A DNA stretch of 64,000 nucleotides, taken from positions 328,544-392,543 of the forward strand of contig JAFKEE010000020.1 of assembly GCA_017307505.1 (NCBI GenBank), given 5' to 3'. Under the pieces are notes generated by a model. That model saw only the letters and a program-made list of their open reading frames with translations, was not told the origin of the DNA and did not search any database. Source of the stretch: Acidobacteriota bacterium. GTDB lineage: Bacteria > Acidobacteriota > Terriglobia > Bryobacterales > Bryobacteraceae. A program made the translations under genes and the position numbers. Positions 9,050-16,299 of this stretch are shown here, one piece after another. Positions within the stretch are counted from its first letter, which is position 1; every line of letters starts with the position of its first letter.

Positions 9050-10414
9050 TTACAGCGTGAATGCCATGCCCTGCCACTGATGGCTGCCCTGCTGGAACCG
9101 CGTGCGGTTCTCGCCGGCAATCCGGTGGAAGAGTTGGAGGGCGGCGCGGCCGTCGAGAGGAGCGGTGTCCAGATCCAGATGCTCCAGGAGCAGTTCGGAG
9201 CGGAACGCGGGCACGGCTACGGGATCCCAGATGGCGGCATTCAGCTCACTGTTTCCCAACAGTGAGAAGCGATGCAGGTTGCAGGACCCCACTGTGGCCC
9301 ATACATCATCGACGAGCATGATCTTGGAATGCACATAGACGGGCTGGCGCTGACTGTTCAGGGCGAGTCCAGCGATGCCCGCCAAAGTGAAGTTCGGGCA
9401 GGAACTGAGGGACACCCAGTCGCGAATCAAGGCGTGACGTTTTGGGCTTGCCGCCAGGTTGTCCGAGAGGCTCGTCCCGGCAGGCATGACCAGGACGACC
9501 TCGACGCCGCGCTGCACTGCCTGATGCAGGAGAGCGGTGATCTGCGGTGCATCGATGGTGTGGTTTTCGATGTAGATGGAGCGGCGCGCCGCGGAGATGG
9601 CCGAGCCGTATTGTTCGAGGATGGAGCGCTCCCCAGCCGCAATCTCGAAGGGGCGACACTCCGGCGCCGGCCGCCCGTCGCTGTAACGGCCGGGATGGAT
9701 GGTTCGTTGAATCTGGACGACTGATGTGCCCCGATGCCCGGGGACGCGGTCCGGGAACGAGAGGCTGGTCTCGCTGCCGGATCCCCACCGGCCATCCGGC
9801 GCGAGGCGTTCGCTCGCCTCGTTCCAGCGCTGGACAAAGTTGTGGTGGACATCGACGACCGAGGGGCCTGCCATTTCGAGGTAGGCATCATGGTTCTGGT
9901 ACTCGCCGGGATGGCCAGGCAGGGCCATGGAATGTGGATTGAGGTTGATTCCTCCGACGAAGGCGGTGGCATTCTCCTCGCCGGCATCGATGAGCCAGCT
10001 CTTCTGATGCTGGCAGTATCCGGGGTGGGCCTGGTCCCATCGGATGCGGACCGCGGAGCCAGAGGCCTGGAGGAGAGCCAACTGATCCGCGGAGCCCCAG
10101 AAGGCGTTCGGTTTCAGAAGTTCGGTTCCGGCGCCGGGGCGCCAGAAGAGGAGGCGCACATCGACCCCGCGCAATGCCGCTCGATTCAGAACGTCGAGAG
10201 CCGATCCGCGGCCGTCCGGCATCCGGAAGTCCGCCCACAGGAACGTGACTGTCGCCCAGACGCTGCGATGAGCTGCTTCGATGGCTTCGCAGATGCGGCG
10301 AAACGCCGGTGCCCCGTCGACCAGCAATCGCACGGAATTGCCGGAACGCTCGGGGTAGGACGCTGCTTCTGCAGGGGGGATGTGGAAGTCATCGAGCGAT
10401 GGAGCGGCCCCCAT
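9050..10414 (-). CDS. Phospholipase D-like / cardiolipin synthase-type protein
   Basis: A 454-residue PLD-superfamily enzyme with both HKD motifs: HQKSWLID at residues 136-143 followed by GGINLN, and HSKIMLVD at 362-369 followed by GSCNLHRFS. In this superfamily the two histidines form one active site for phosphatidyl transfer or phosphodiester hydrolysis. The two-domain layout and length fit cardiolipin synthase (ClsA/B/C), but no N-terminal transmembrane pair is present, so a ClsB-like soluble or membrane-associated form is more likely. Substrate remains inferred; a nuclease or lipase PLD is possible. It stands alone, with no obvious operon partner. Confidence 0.88.
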   Translation of the reverse strand: MGAAPSLDDFHIPPAEAASYPERSGNSVRLLVDGAPAFRRICEAIEAAHRSVWATVTFLWADFRMPDGRGSALDVLNRAALRGVDVRLLFWRPGAGTELLKPNAFWGSADQLALLQASGSAVRIRWDQAHPGYCQHQKSWLIDAGEENATAFVGGINLNPHSMALPGHPGEYQNHDAYLEMAGPSVVDVHHNFVQRWNEASERLAPDGRWGSGSETSLSFPDRVPGHRGTSVVQIQRTIHPGRYSDGRPAPECRPFEIAAGERSILEQYGSAISAARRSIYIENHTIDAPQITALLHQAVQRGVEVVLVMPAGTSLSDNLAASPKRHALIRDWVSLSSCPNFTLAGIAGLALNSQRQPVYVHSKIMLVDDVWATVGSCNLHRFSLLGNSELNAAIWDPVAVPAFRSELLLEHLDLDTAPLDGRAALQLFHRIAGENRTRFQQGSHQWQGMAFTL

Positions 10415-10739
10415 AGGCAGTTAGTATACGGGCGGGACAGCCCGACACCAACTCGTGCGGATGAGGTTTGCCAAGGCGTGAATGGCGCCGTGGGGCCACC
10501 ATGGTTACGGCCAGATCGGACGCAGGTTTTGATTCCAGATCCACTCAGGCCCGGTCTGACGGGGCATCGGCTGAAGGCGATCCGTCTTTGGTTCCGCAGC
10601 GTTCAAAGTAGCGTTCGATCTGGTCCATTGCGATAGCGACGATGTCGCGGCGATCGCCTTCCTCGAGTTGCCGCCAAAGCGCGGGTGCGCGAAGAAGCGG
10701 ACGGATTCCTGGACTGGTCCACTCCGCGACTAAACCAAA
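10415..10739. other. Intergenic stretch without supported gene
   Basis: Between the PLD gene and the terminator of the PEP-CTERM gene. No ORF with a ribosome site or recognisable motif is seen. It should contain the promoter of the PLD gene. Confidence 0.5.
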
Positions 10740-10770
10740 CCGGCCCCCGCTCACGACAAGCGGAGACCGG
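10740..10770 (-). terminator. Intrinsic terminator of the PEP-CTERM gene
   Basis: Read on the minus strand, a 12-base stem (ten Watson-Crick pairs plus two G-T pairs) encloses a 7-base loop. It is followed by the T-rich run TTTGGTTTAG (complement of 10730-10739). It begins about 21 bases after the stop of the PEP-CTERM gene. Confidence 0.65.
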
Positions 10771-10791
10771 CATTCATGAACGCAGAAGACT

Positions 10792-11586
10792 CTAGTTCCG
10801 CCCAGCCAAGCGCCGGCGGCCCAACATCACCGCCGCCAGCCCCAGGCCCGTCAGCAGAATCGTGCCCGGCTCCGGTACCTCCTGGCCCGACAACTCAAAC
10901 AGGATGGAGCTTTCGCTGGAGATCAGTTTCTGATTGAAACTCCACTGCAGGTTTCTGCCGTTGGTATTGCCAGAGAGATCACGAATGCCAACGGTCGCAC
11001 TGCGGCCATTGCTAGCCCCGTTGCCGGATGAGTCGGGGAGACTAGTGTCCGTATCGAGGTAGCTGAACAGAATGTTGTTCGACCCCTCAAACAGCCTCAT
11101 CTGGAACGTCACCCTGTCGGCATCAACCGTGAGATCAAAGGGCTTTATGTTGTCCCACTGCACGATAAACTCACGCGAACCCACCGCTCCAACGGTCTGG
11201 TAGTAGATGTGGCCCACCGTGTCACTGCGTAAAGTGTAGTCATCCCACAGCGGGGCGATGACTGGCGCATCGGGAGCCAGCGGGCCCGTAAGATCCTGGT
11301 TTTGGGAAGCGAGGTTCGGACCAACGAATGCCACCAGACCGTTCGTTGTCGGGAGTGCGATTGTGTATGGCGCTCCGTAAAAGTTGAAGGTAAACCCGAT
11401 ATTGACGATGGCATACGCGTCGTCAAGAGATCCCAAAGTCGACGCACCGGTCGCCGCGATGTTCGTGAAGGAGTAAGGAACATCTCTCGCGACATACCCA
11501 AACGAGTCAGGCCCTATCTGCGCAGCCTGCGCCAACGCAGCACCCATCCAGATCGCCAGTGCGGGCACGATTGTCTTTACTGCCAT
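10792..11586 (-). CDS. PEP-CTERM sorting-domain protein
   Basis: A secreted protein of 264 residues. Two ATGs lie six bases apart; the second (11586) is preferred because AAAGGA (11594-11599) is seven bases before it and only one base before the first. A signal peptide (IVPALAIWMGAALAQAAQ) is followed by a beta-rich domain with NIGFTFNFYG and WDDYTL, reminiscent of NIDO-like or nidogen-type extracellular regions. The C-terminus is a textbook PEP-CTERM tail: VPEPGT, a hydrophobic helix (ILLTGLGLAAVML) and GRRRLAGRN. Such tails are cut by exosortase and associated with exopolysaccharide biofilm. No exosortase is in this window. It is transcribed alone and ends at a clear terminator. Confidence 0.9.
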   Translation of the reverse strand: MAVKTIVPALAIWMGAALAQAAQIGPDSFGYVARDVPYSFTNIAATGASTLGSLDDAYAIVNIGFTFNFYGAPYTIALPTTNGLVAFVGPNLASQNQDLTGPLAPDAPVIAPLWDDYTLRSDTVGHIYYQTVGAVGSREFIVQWDNIKPFDLTVDADRVTFQMRLFEGSNNILFSYLDTDTSLPDSSGNGASNGRSATVGIRDLSGNTNGRNLQWSFNQKLISSESSILFELSGQEVPEPGTILLTGLGLAAVMLGRRRLAGRN

Positions 11587-11631
11587 TTCCATGTCCTTTG
11601 GTTGGAGTTCTGGTTCCCAGAGTTCCGGTTA

Positions 11632-12120
11632 TTATAACCCCTCGGCGAACCCCTGGTAGGAAGTACCGCCGGGCAGGGGCCCGCCGCGAGGGCGCAAGAT
11701 CTCCCATCCTGTTCCTGGTCCGCCGATCAAGACCCCGCATTTCCAGCAAGTCCTCCGGCCCGGGCATCTTCCAGCGCAGTAACTCCGCGCCGCCGATGCT
11801 ATCGTCGCGACCTTCGGATCCGGTGACGCGTTTCCAGCTGGCAGCCGGTTGTGGGGGCCCGAAGCCCAGGGCAAGCGAGTTGTTTCGTGATCATGGAGCA
11901 GCAGTTCATGCTTTCGTGTCAGCCCGTCGGGATACCGAAAGGACAGAGAGTTCACATCGATGAGGTTGAGTAGTAGCTGACGACCTTCGGCCTGGCAATC
12001 CGAAATCAGAAAGTACGAATCAAAGGGTTTGGTGTGCCATACCCCCCAGAAGCGCGGAGCGCCTTGCTTCACGTCCGGTAGGGCGGCGCGAATCTGGTCC
12101 GCGAGAGGATTTGGGTCCAT
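11632..12120 (-). CDS. Hypothetical protein, C-terminal half possibly frameshifted
   Basis: A 162-codon ORF of unknown function starting at ATG 12120. The first 85 residues look like a folded domain (GAPRFWGVWHTKPFDSYFL, QAEGRQLLLNLIDVNSLSF, RKHELLLHDHE). After about residue 90 the composition turns to Cys/Gly/Pro/Arg-rich text that looks non-coding, while another minus-strand frame from about 11790 reads more protein-like (ELLRWKMPGPEDLLEMRGL). A frameshift near 11790-11870 is therefore suspected, either real decay or a sequencing error. It lies 123 bases after the 279-residue gene on the same strand and may share its transcript. Confidence 0.5.
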   Translation of the reverse strand: MDPNPLADQIRAALPDVKQGAPRFWGVWHTKPFDSYFLISDCQAEGRQLLLNLIDVNSLSFRYPDGLTRKHELLLHDHETTRLPWASGPHNRLPAGNASPDPKVATIASAARSYCAGRCPGRRTCWKCGVLIGGPGTGWEILRPRGGPLPGGTSYQGFAEGL

Positions 12121-12243
12121 GGTCGGATCCTTTCCTCGGGAATGCGCCTTAGTTTCCGGCTTCGCCAGCCAGTTGCCGCTCTGGGCGTGCCGTTCGGCTG
12201 GCTGTCCTCGTTACCAAAGAAGTTGCCCAGCCAACGGTCTTCG

Positions 12244-13083
12244 TCATTCCCGCCGTATTGGACGCTCCGCGCTTGAGAGATTTGCGAGTAGATCTCCGAT
12301 GCGGGCGCGGATCGTGTCGCCGCGCGTTCCGGCGTCCGCGGCGATTTGCCCGGCAACCTTGGCCTCGGGGTGCTGCCACAGTGCGGTTGCTGCCGCATGC
12401 AGTTTGTTGCGCACATGGTCGACGGTCAACACTTCGCGGAGGAACGTGAGGTTGTCATTGCGCCAGGCGCGGCCGGAGATCCAACTGTCATTCGACGCCA
12501 AAGGCGCGCCGTGAAGAGGGTTCTCTTCCTGGCGGTACACCAGGCCGGACGCATACTGGACCGCAGATAGGGCTTTGCCCGGGCTGTCCAAGAGCCACCA
12601 GTCTTCCCAAATCTGCAGGATCACCGGGGCCACGAACCCCAGGGAATTGAAGCGGGCGATCCAACCAGGGTCGGAATGATGGAGACTTCCCGTTGCTTCG
12701 ATGCGGTCGAGGAGCCCGTCGACGAGAAAGGCGTTAAGTGCGTTCCGCTCTTGTGCGGATAACATTCTTTCGGCGACCTCGCCCTCGACGAGGGCGAAAT
12801 GGAAATCGGCCTGGCCGGAGGCGGCTGCCTTGTCCTGCAACAGCGTTTCATACCAGAACTTCAGGCAAGCCGGGAAGACATGGCGGAGCAGGTCCGGCTG
12901 CAGCTCGACGAAGGCCAAATCCAGGAAGTAATAGGAAAGGTGTTGAGGTCCTATCTGGTCCCAGTCGATCCGGGCCATCTCGAGGAGAACCTCGTCGTTG
13001 TAGTCGAAGTCCTCCTGCCAGACGCTCCTGGGTTTGGGGGCGGGCTCCAGCACGTTGACCATGCGGTCGCGGGTGATTCTCAT
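12244..13083 (-). CDS. Uncharacterised soluble helical protein
   Basis: A 279-residue cytosolic protein without signal peptide or membrane segment. The N-terminal half has an aromatic-rich stretch (LSYYFLDLAFVELQPDLL, FPACLKFWYETLL) followed by VEGEVAERMLSAQERNALNAF. This layout vaguely recalls DUF6714-like proteins (a weak comparison from memory). The C-terminal half is rich in Trp and Asn (WLLDSPGKALSAVQYASG, WISGRAWRNDNLTFLREVL). No catalytic motif is recognised. The start ATG at 13083 lacks a strong ribosome site; ATG at residue 8 is an alternative. An AT-rich TATATGATAAG upstream could be a promoter -10 region. Function unknown. Confidence 0.75.
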   Translation of the reverse strand: MRITRDRMVNVLEPAPKPRSVWQEDFDYNDEVLLEMARIDWDQIGPQHLSYYFLDLAFVELQPDLLRHVFPACLKFWYETLLQDKAAASGQADFHFALVEGEVAERMLSAQERNALNAFLVDGLLDRIEATGSLHHSDPGWIARFNSLGFVAPVILQIWEDWWLLDSPGKALSAVQYASGLVYRQEENPLHGAPLASNDSWISGRAWRNDNLTFLREVLTVDHVRNKLHAAATALWQHPEAKVAGQIAADAGTRGDTIRARIGDLLANLSSAERPIRRE

Positions 13084-14116
13084 GGGTACCCGATGGTGAA
13101 TTCCTTATCATATAGGTCATTAATCCGCTTGTGCGCAACCCGGAGAACTCGATACTGGAGAGCCGAATTCAGCGGAGACCGCCCACCAAAGCTAAGCCAG
13201 AATGCCGGCGCGCCGCTCGGGCGGCTTCGAGAGTGCCCGGCGTCACGGGGCCGAAGTTCTGCCTGACGAGCCTCTTCTCCAGGTGGGGGTTTGGTTCATC
13301 GATCGATGTGGACGGGCGGGCAAGCGCCATTTCGCACTGGACCGACTTAGCGATGGTGAATCGCACCGCACTTGTGGGCTGTTCAACGTAAGCACAAAAG
13401 GGCGGGCCCCAACGCGGGTCCTCTCTCAGCCACGGAACGCCACCACATGACAGGCGAGAACTAGGACTCCCGAACGGGCGGAAAGTCGACGCCAGACACT
13501 GAGAATTTGTGGTCGACGAATGTGGGGTGCGGGGGTACCCGTCCCAACCGGGTTTCGCCTTCCTGGTTGCTGACGGCTTTGCATGATTTGTGGGATATGG
13601 CGCAGAGTAGTGCCTTCCTCGCGCGTTGGGCCACCGTTCTGGGTTCGGTGAATGCTGGGCGGGAGAAGTCGTAGAACGGAGATGCCTGCATTGGCTGAGC
13701 TCCTGGATGATTAGCCCCCATTGGAGGCTGGGTTTGGTAACTCGCGCTGGGACGGGTCCCGCTGAATGGCATCCCGCCGGAGGAGAACTACCGCGCAGGG
13801 ACAAGTCCAAGCACCATCACAACAATATTATCTTTTAGATTCAATATCTTAGAGTCTAGACAAAGAGTCCATGTGCGAGGGTGGTGATCGCAAGTGGGAG
13901 CCATATCAGCCCGCCGCTTGACTCTACCGGAAAGGAGTACCCATGTCAGTCGTTGTAAAACTTCGTATCATGTTCTTCGGCGTCTTGGTCCAGTTGCTGG
14001 TCAAACGTTCGTAATGCCCATTGCTAGATGGTGGATGCGTGAGCAGTCCTTAAGCATCCACCGTCTAGTCAACCAACGACCTAACGTGACACGGTCTCTA
14101 CTGTCGGCTGAGGCCA
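13084..14116. other. Gene-poor accessory DNA, about 1 kb
   Basis: No ORF here has both coding-like composition and a start signal; the longer frames on both strands (for example 13169-13810 minus and 13202-13450 plus) are Pro/Ser/Arg-rich text without motifs. The segment lies between unknown genes in a region that also carries decayed genes, so it is probably eroded mobile DNA. The only clear structure is the inverted repeat at 14024-14068. Confidence 0.5.
14024..14068. repeat. 15-base inverted repeat
   Basis: Left arm CTAGATGGTGGATGC (14024-14038) and right arm GCATCCACCGTCTAG (14054-14068) match at 14 of 15 positions, the exception being a G-T pair in RNA; the loop is 15 bases. It starts about 50 bases after the stop of the minus-strand gene at 14117. 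No T-tract follows on the minus strand. It could be an RNA 3'-end structure or part of a mobile element. Confidence 0.55.
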
Positions 14117-14971
14117 TCACTTAGACGCTCTAAGCACATGAACAGTGCCCCTGAATCCCCTGTGATTCACAACGCAAGTGCTACATCGATAGGTCAGTGC
14201 TAGCTCGAAGGCATTGGCACCAGGAGGCACAATAACATCTACCGTTTGGGTAAAGAGCTTCTGAGAAGCGAGAATGCGACCAAACCTATGATTCCGTTCC
14301 ACGCCGCTCTGCTCAGGTTGATGAGTACTGCCTGCTGGCTCCTTCGCGAACCTGCATGAATCACAAATCACAAGGGTCAACTCTATATCTACTGCAGCCA
14401 CACTAGTGGTGTTCACAACTGTCCACGGGACACGAACGACCCCTTTCCCATCTATCGGGAGTGACGTCTCAAGGGTTGGAGCGCCATCGTGCGCTGAGGT
14501 TGCGGGTGGATTGTCATATGGCTCAAAAGAAAACTGCAGCGCGGCTTTTGGAGTGGGGGCAGTTAAAGCAGACCTCGTCCTTTGAAGCTCGGCGTCAACA
14601 CTTGCTAGTCTCTTCTGTAGTTCCTCAGTTCTTACCTGCATCCTGAGATCTCCGACCTCCCTAGAGACGGCACTTAAGGATCGAAGGAATCGGTCTGTGT
14701 TGGAAGCTTGAGTAATGTTCCCCGCCTCGACCTGGCCCTTAAGGTTGTTGATCGTCTCATTGAGCTGCTGCGCCGCTTCTTGTTTTGCTTGTTTCTCCTT
14801 ATAGGTGCTGTAGAGATTCAGTAGCGCCGCCAGCACGAGAAGGCAGGCCACAACCTTCCGAATGTATTTTTTACGAACTTCGTCAACTTGACGCTCTTTA
14901 ACAAGAGACAAATACGCCTGGGTTGCCGCGAGAACCGGGAGAAGATACGTGACTAGGCTAAGAAACCACAA
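14117..14971 (-). CDS. Coiled-coil membrane protein of unknown function
   Basis: A 284-residue protein with TTG start at 14971. Two N-terminal hydrophobic segments (about 1-20, FLSLVTYLLPVLAATQAYL; about 38-55, KVVACLLVLAALLNLYSTY) flank a basic linker. A coiled coil follows (about 57-135, KQEAAQQLNETINNLKGQVE to EELQKRLASVDAELQRTRS) and then a C-terminal beta-rich domain (about 150-284) with a CDSC and a CSTC cysteine pair. The layout suggests a membrane-anchored protein with an extended stalk; which face the C-terminal domain is on is unclear. An extended -10 promoter sits so close that the message should be leaderless. Its base composition is lower in GC than that of the core genes, as for its neighbours up to 18.4 kb. 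Confidence 0.8.
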   Translation of the reverse strand: MWFLSLVTYLLPVLAATQAYLSLVKERQVDEVRKKYIRKVVACLLVLAALLNLYSTYKEKQAKQEAAQQLNETINNLKGQVEAGNITQASNTDRFLRSLSAVSREVGDLRMQVRTEELQKRLASVDAELQRTRSALTAPTPKAALQFSFEPYDNPPATSAHDGAPTLETSLPIDGKGVVRVPWTVVNTTSVAAVDIELTLVICDSCRFAKEPAGSTHQPEQSGVERNHRFGRILASQKLFTQTVDVIVPPGANAFELALTYRCSTCVVNHRGFRGTVHVLRASK

Positions 14972-14979
14972 GATCGCTG

Positions 14980-14988
14980 ATTATAACA
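14980..14988 (-). promoter_or_regulatory. Extended -10 promoter (TGTTATAAT)
   Basis: On the minus strand TGTTATAAT is a perfect extended -10 (TGnTATAAT). Only eight bases separate TATAAT from the TTG start codon at 14971, so transcription should begin at or within a base or two of the start codon. No ribosome site can fit, implying a leaderless transcript. Confidence 0.6.
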
Positions 14989-15081
14989 CAAGTGGTAAAA
15001 ATTAGGGAATTCGGCAGATTGACCGATCGATAAGGCTATGCAGAACTGCCTTCATCTTGCGGTGAACAGAAGAGACAATCT

Positions 15082-15318
15082 ATACTCGCTCATCTGATTC
15101 CGGCCTTCCTTGAACAGGCGTTGCATTCAAACTTCGCCGGGGAATTGAAGGCGCTCGTGCCGTCCAATGTCTACGCCACGGACACAGGACGATACCTCAT
15201 GATCCGGCAAGGTTCGCAGTAGGTCGGCATTTACAGCCCGAGGATTGGCTACGGCCAGGAAGGTGCCCAGATGATCTGGGACCGCGTCATCTGCCCGGAC
15301 GGCTCAGTTATTGGCGTT
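15082..15318 (+). pseudogene. Decayed TrbI/VirB10-family conjugation protein fragment
   Basis: In frame 1 of the plus strand the translation reads LIPAFLEQALHSNFAGELKA, then VYATDTGRYLMIRQGSQ, an in-frame TAG at 15220-15222, then VGIYSPRIGYGQEGAQMIW and PDGSVIG. This follows the TrbI/VirB10 core of type IV secretion systems, where one expects VIPA..L...INSDLPG, VYDTATGRYLLIPQG(T/S), YD..V.YGQ.RVLV.W and FPDGSS. The N-terminal membrane anchor, the proline-rich linker and the C-terminal end are missing, and no start codon is linked to it. It is a relic of a conjugative or integrative element. The family call is by motif recognition, without a database search. Confidence 0.7.
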
Positions 15319-15830
15319 CAACACCGCGTTTCGGCGCGAGGCGAAGGCTAAGCGAGCGCGGGCGGAATGGACACTCGCCGCCGGCCTAGTCGTTGTTGCA
15401 CTGGGGCTGATGCTTGCAGTCCGCCAGGAGTGGTTCACGTCACAGCGCCCCCAGAATGCCGAACTCGGCTACGTGAAGCAAACGGTGGATAGCCCGTCTA
15501 TGACCTGACCAGCAGAGGCCGGCGGCGATATCAAGCCGCCAATCGTAATCGCTTGCAAACCAGTCGATCTGACGCTTCATGCTTCCGATCGCCAGCCCGA
15601 CCGGTGGTTGCGAATTCCGCTTGCGGCGAGAGAGCAGTCCGTAGTGTCCGCGTCGGGTACCGCCGCGCTTGAGAAGGGCACCACATCGTTCAGTGTCCGT
15701 ATTGACCTGTCAAAGCTCGCGCCAGGAATGTACGAGATGTCCGACCGCAAAGTCGGATGGGAGTGCGGCAACTACCCGATGGAGATCCGGGCCGACAAAT
15801 GCGCTTTCCCCGAGACCGCACGTAAGTCCA
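15311..15830 (+). pseudogene. Broken reading frame: membrane-segment N-part and beta-domain C-part split by TGA
   Basis: One frame is open from before 15311 to 16030 except for a TGA at 15506-15508. The part before the stop (TTG start, 65 residues) has a basic N-terminus and one membrane helix (LAAGLVVVALGLMLAV). The part after it reads on in frame as a beta-rich domain (PPIVIACKPVDLTLHASD, TTSFSVRIDLSKLAPGMYEM, VGWECGNYPMEIR) until coding character fades near 15830. The simplest reading is a decayed gene for a single-pass membrane protein beside the conjugation relic. Alternatively they are two separate fragments. Function unknown. Confidence 0.45.
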
Positions 15831-16299
15831 GGGGAGCCACCAGCAAAGCAGCGATCGCAACGCCAAGATGTCTCTCAGAGAATCGCAATCGAAAAGGTTC
15901 TCCATCTCCTCGTCGCTGGGTTGCTCCGAACCGTTCCGCGAGGACGCCTTATGGATCTATGAATTCGACACGCATACCGAATCTCAGGCCAGCAAGACCC
16001 GAAGAGCTCTCACAAATGGATGACCTATGACGCCGCGACGGCGCCACATTCGCGGCGCCGCCCGGGCAATATTGCTCGCCTGGACAGGGCAACGTTCCTA
16101 CTGAGTTCGGCGCTGTGGGGCGGCGATCAGAATCTGTCGTCATGCCCTCCTGGCTGGCAAACTGAAGTCACCGCCGGCCTGTTCGACCGGCTTCTTGCGG
16201 TTTCAAGCAACACTGGAGCCAAGGTCAGAAAGAGCGTCGATGCACATAGCTACCTTGCACCTATCCTCGTTTTGAGGGCAGAGGCGCTAGTTACTCACA
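15831..16299. other. Gene-poor segment
   Basis: The frames present (for example 16020-16370 plus) show no motif or ribosome site and overlap the 3' end of the well-supported minus-strand gene at 16300. No further recognisable relic was found by eye. Confidence 0.4.

Noticed and set aside
10545..10754. Minus-strand 69-codon ORF with GTG start
   Set aside because: Its start codon lies in the loop of the PEP-CTERM terminator hairpin (10740-10770), there is no ribosome site, and no homologous motif is seen.
13169..13810. Minus-strand 213-codon ORF
   Set aside because: Composition is Pro/Ser/Arg-rich without any domain-like stretch or ribosome site, in a decayed region.
15506..15508. In-frame TGA as selenocysteine codon
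   Set aside because: No SECIS-like hairpin was seen after it and the neighbouring TrbI relic also has a stop, so gene decay is simpler.
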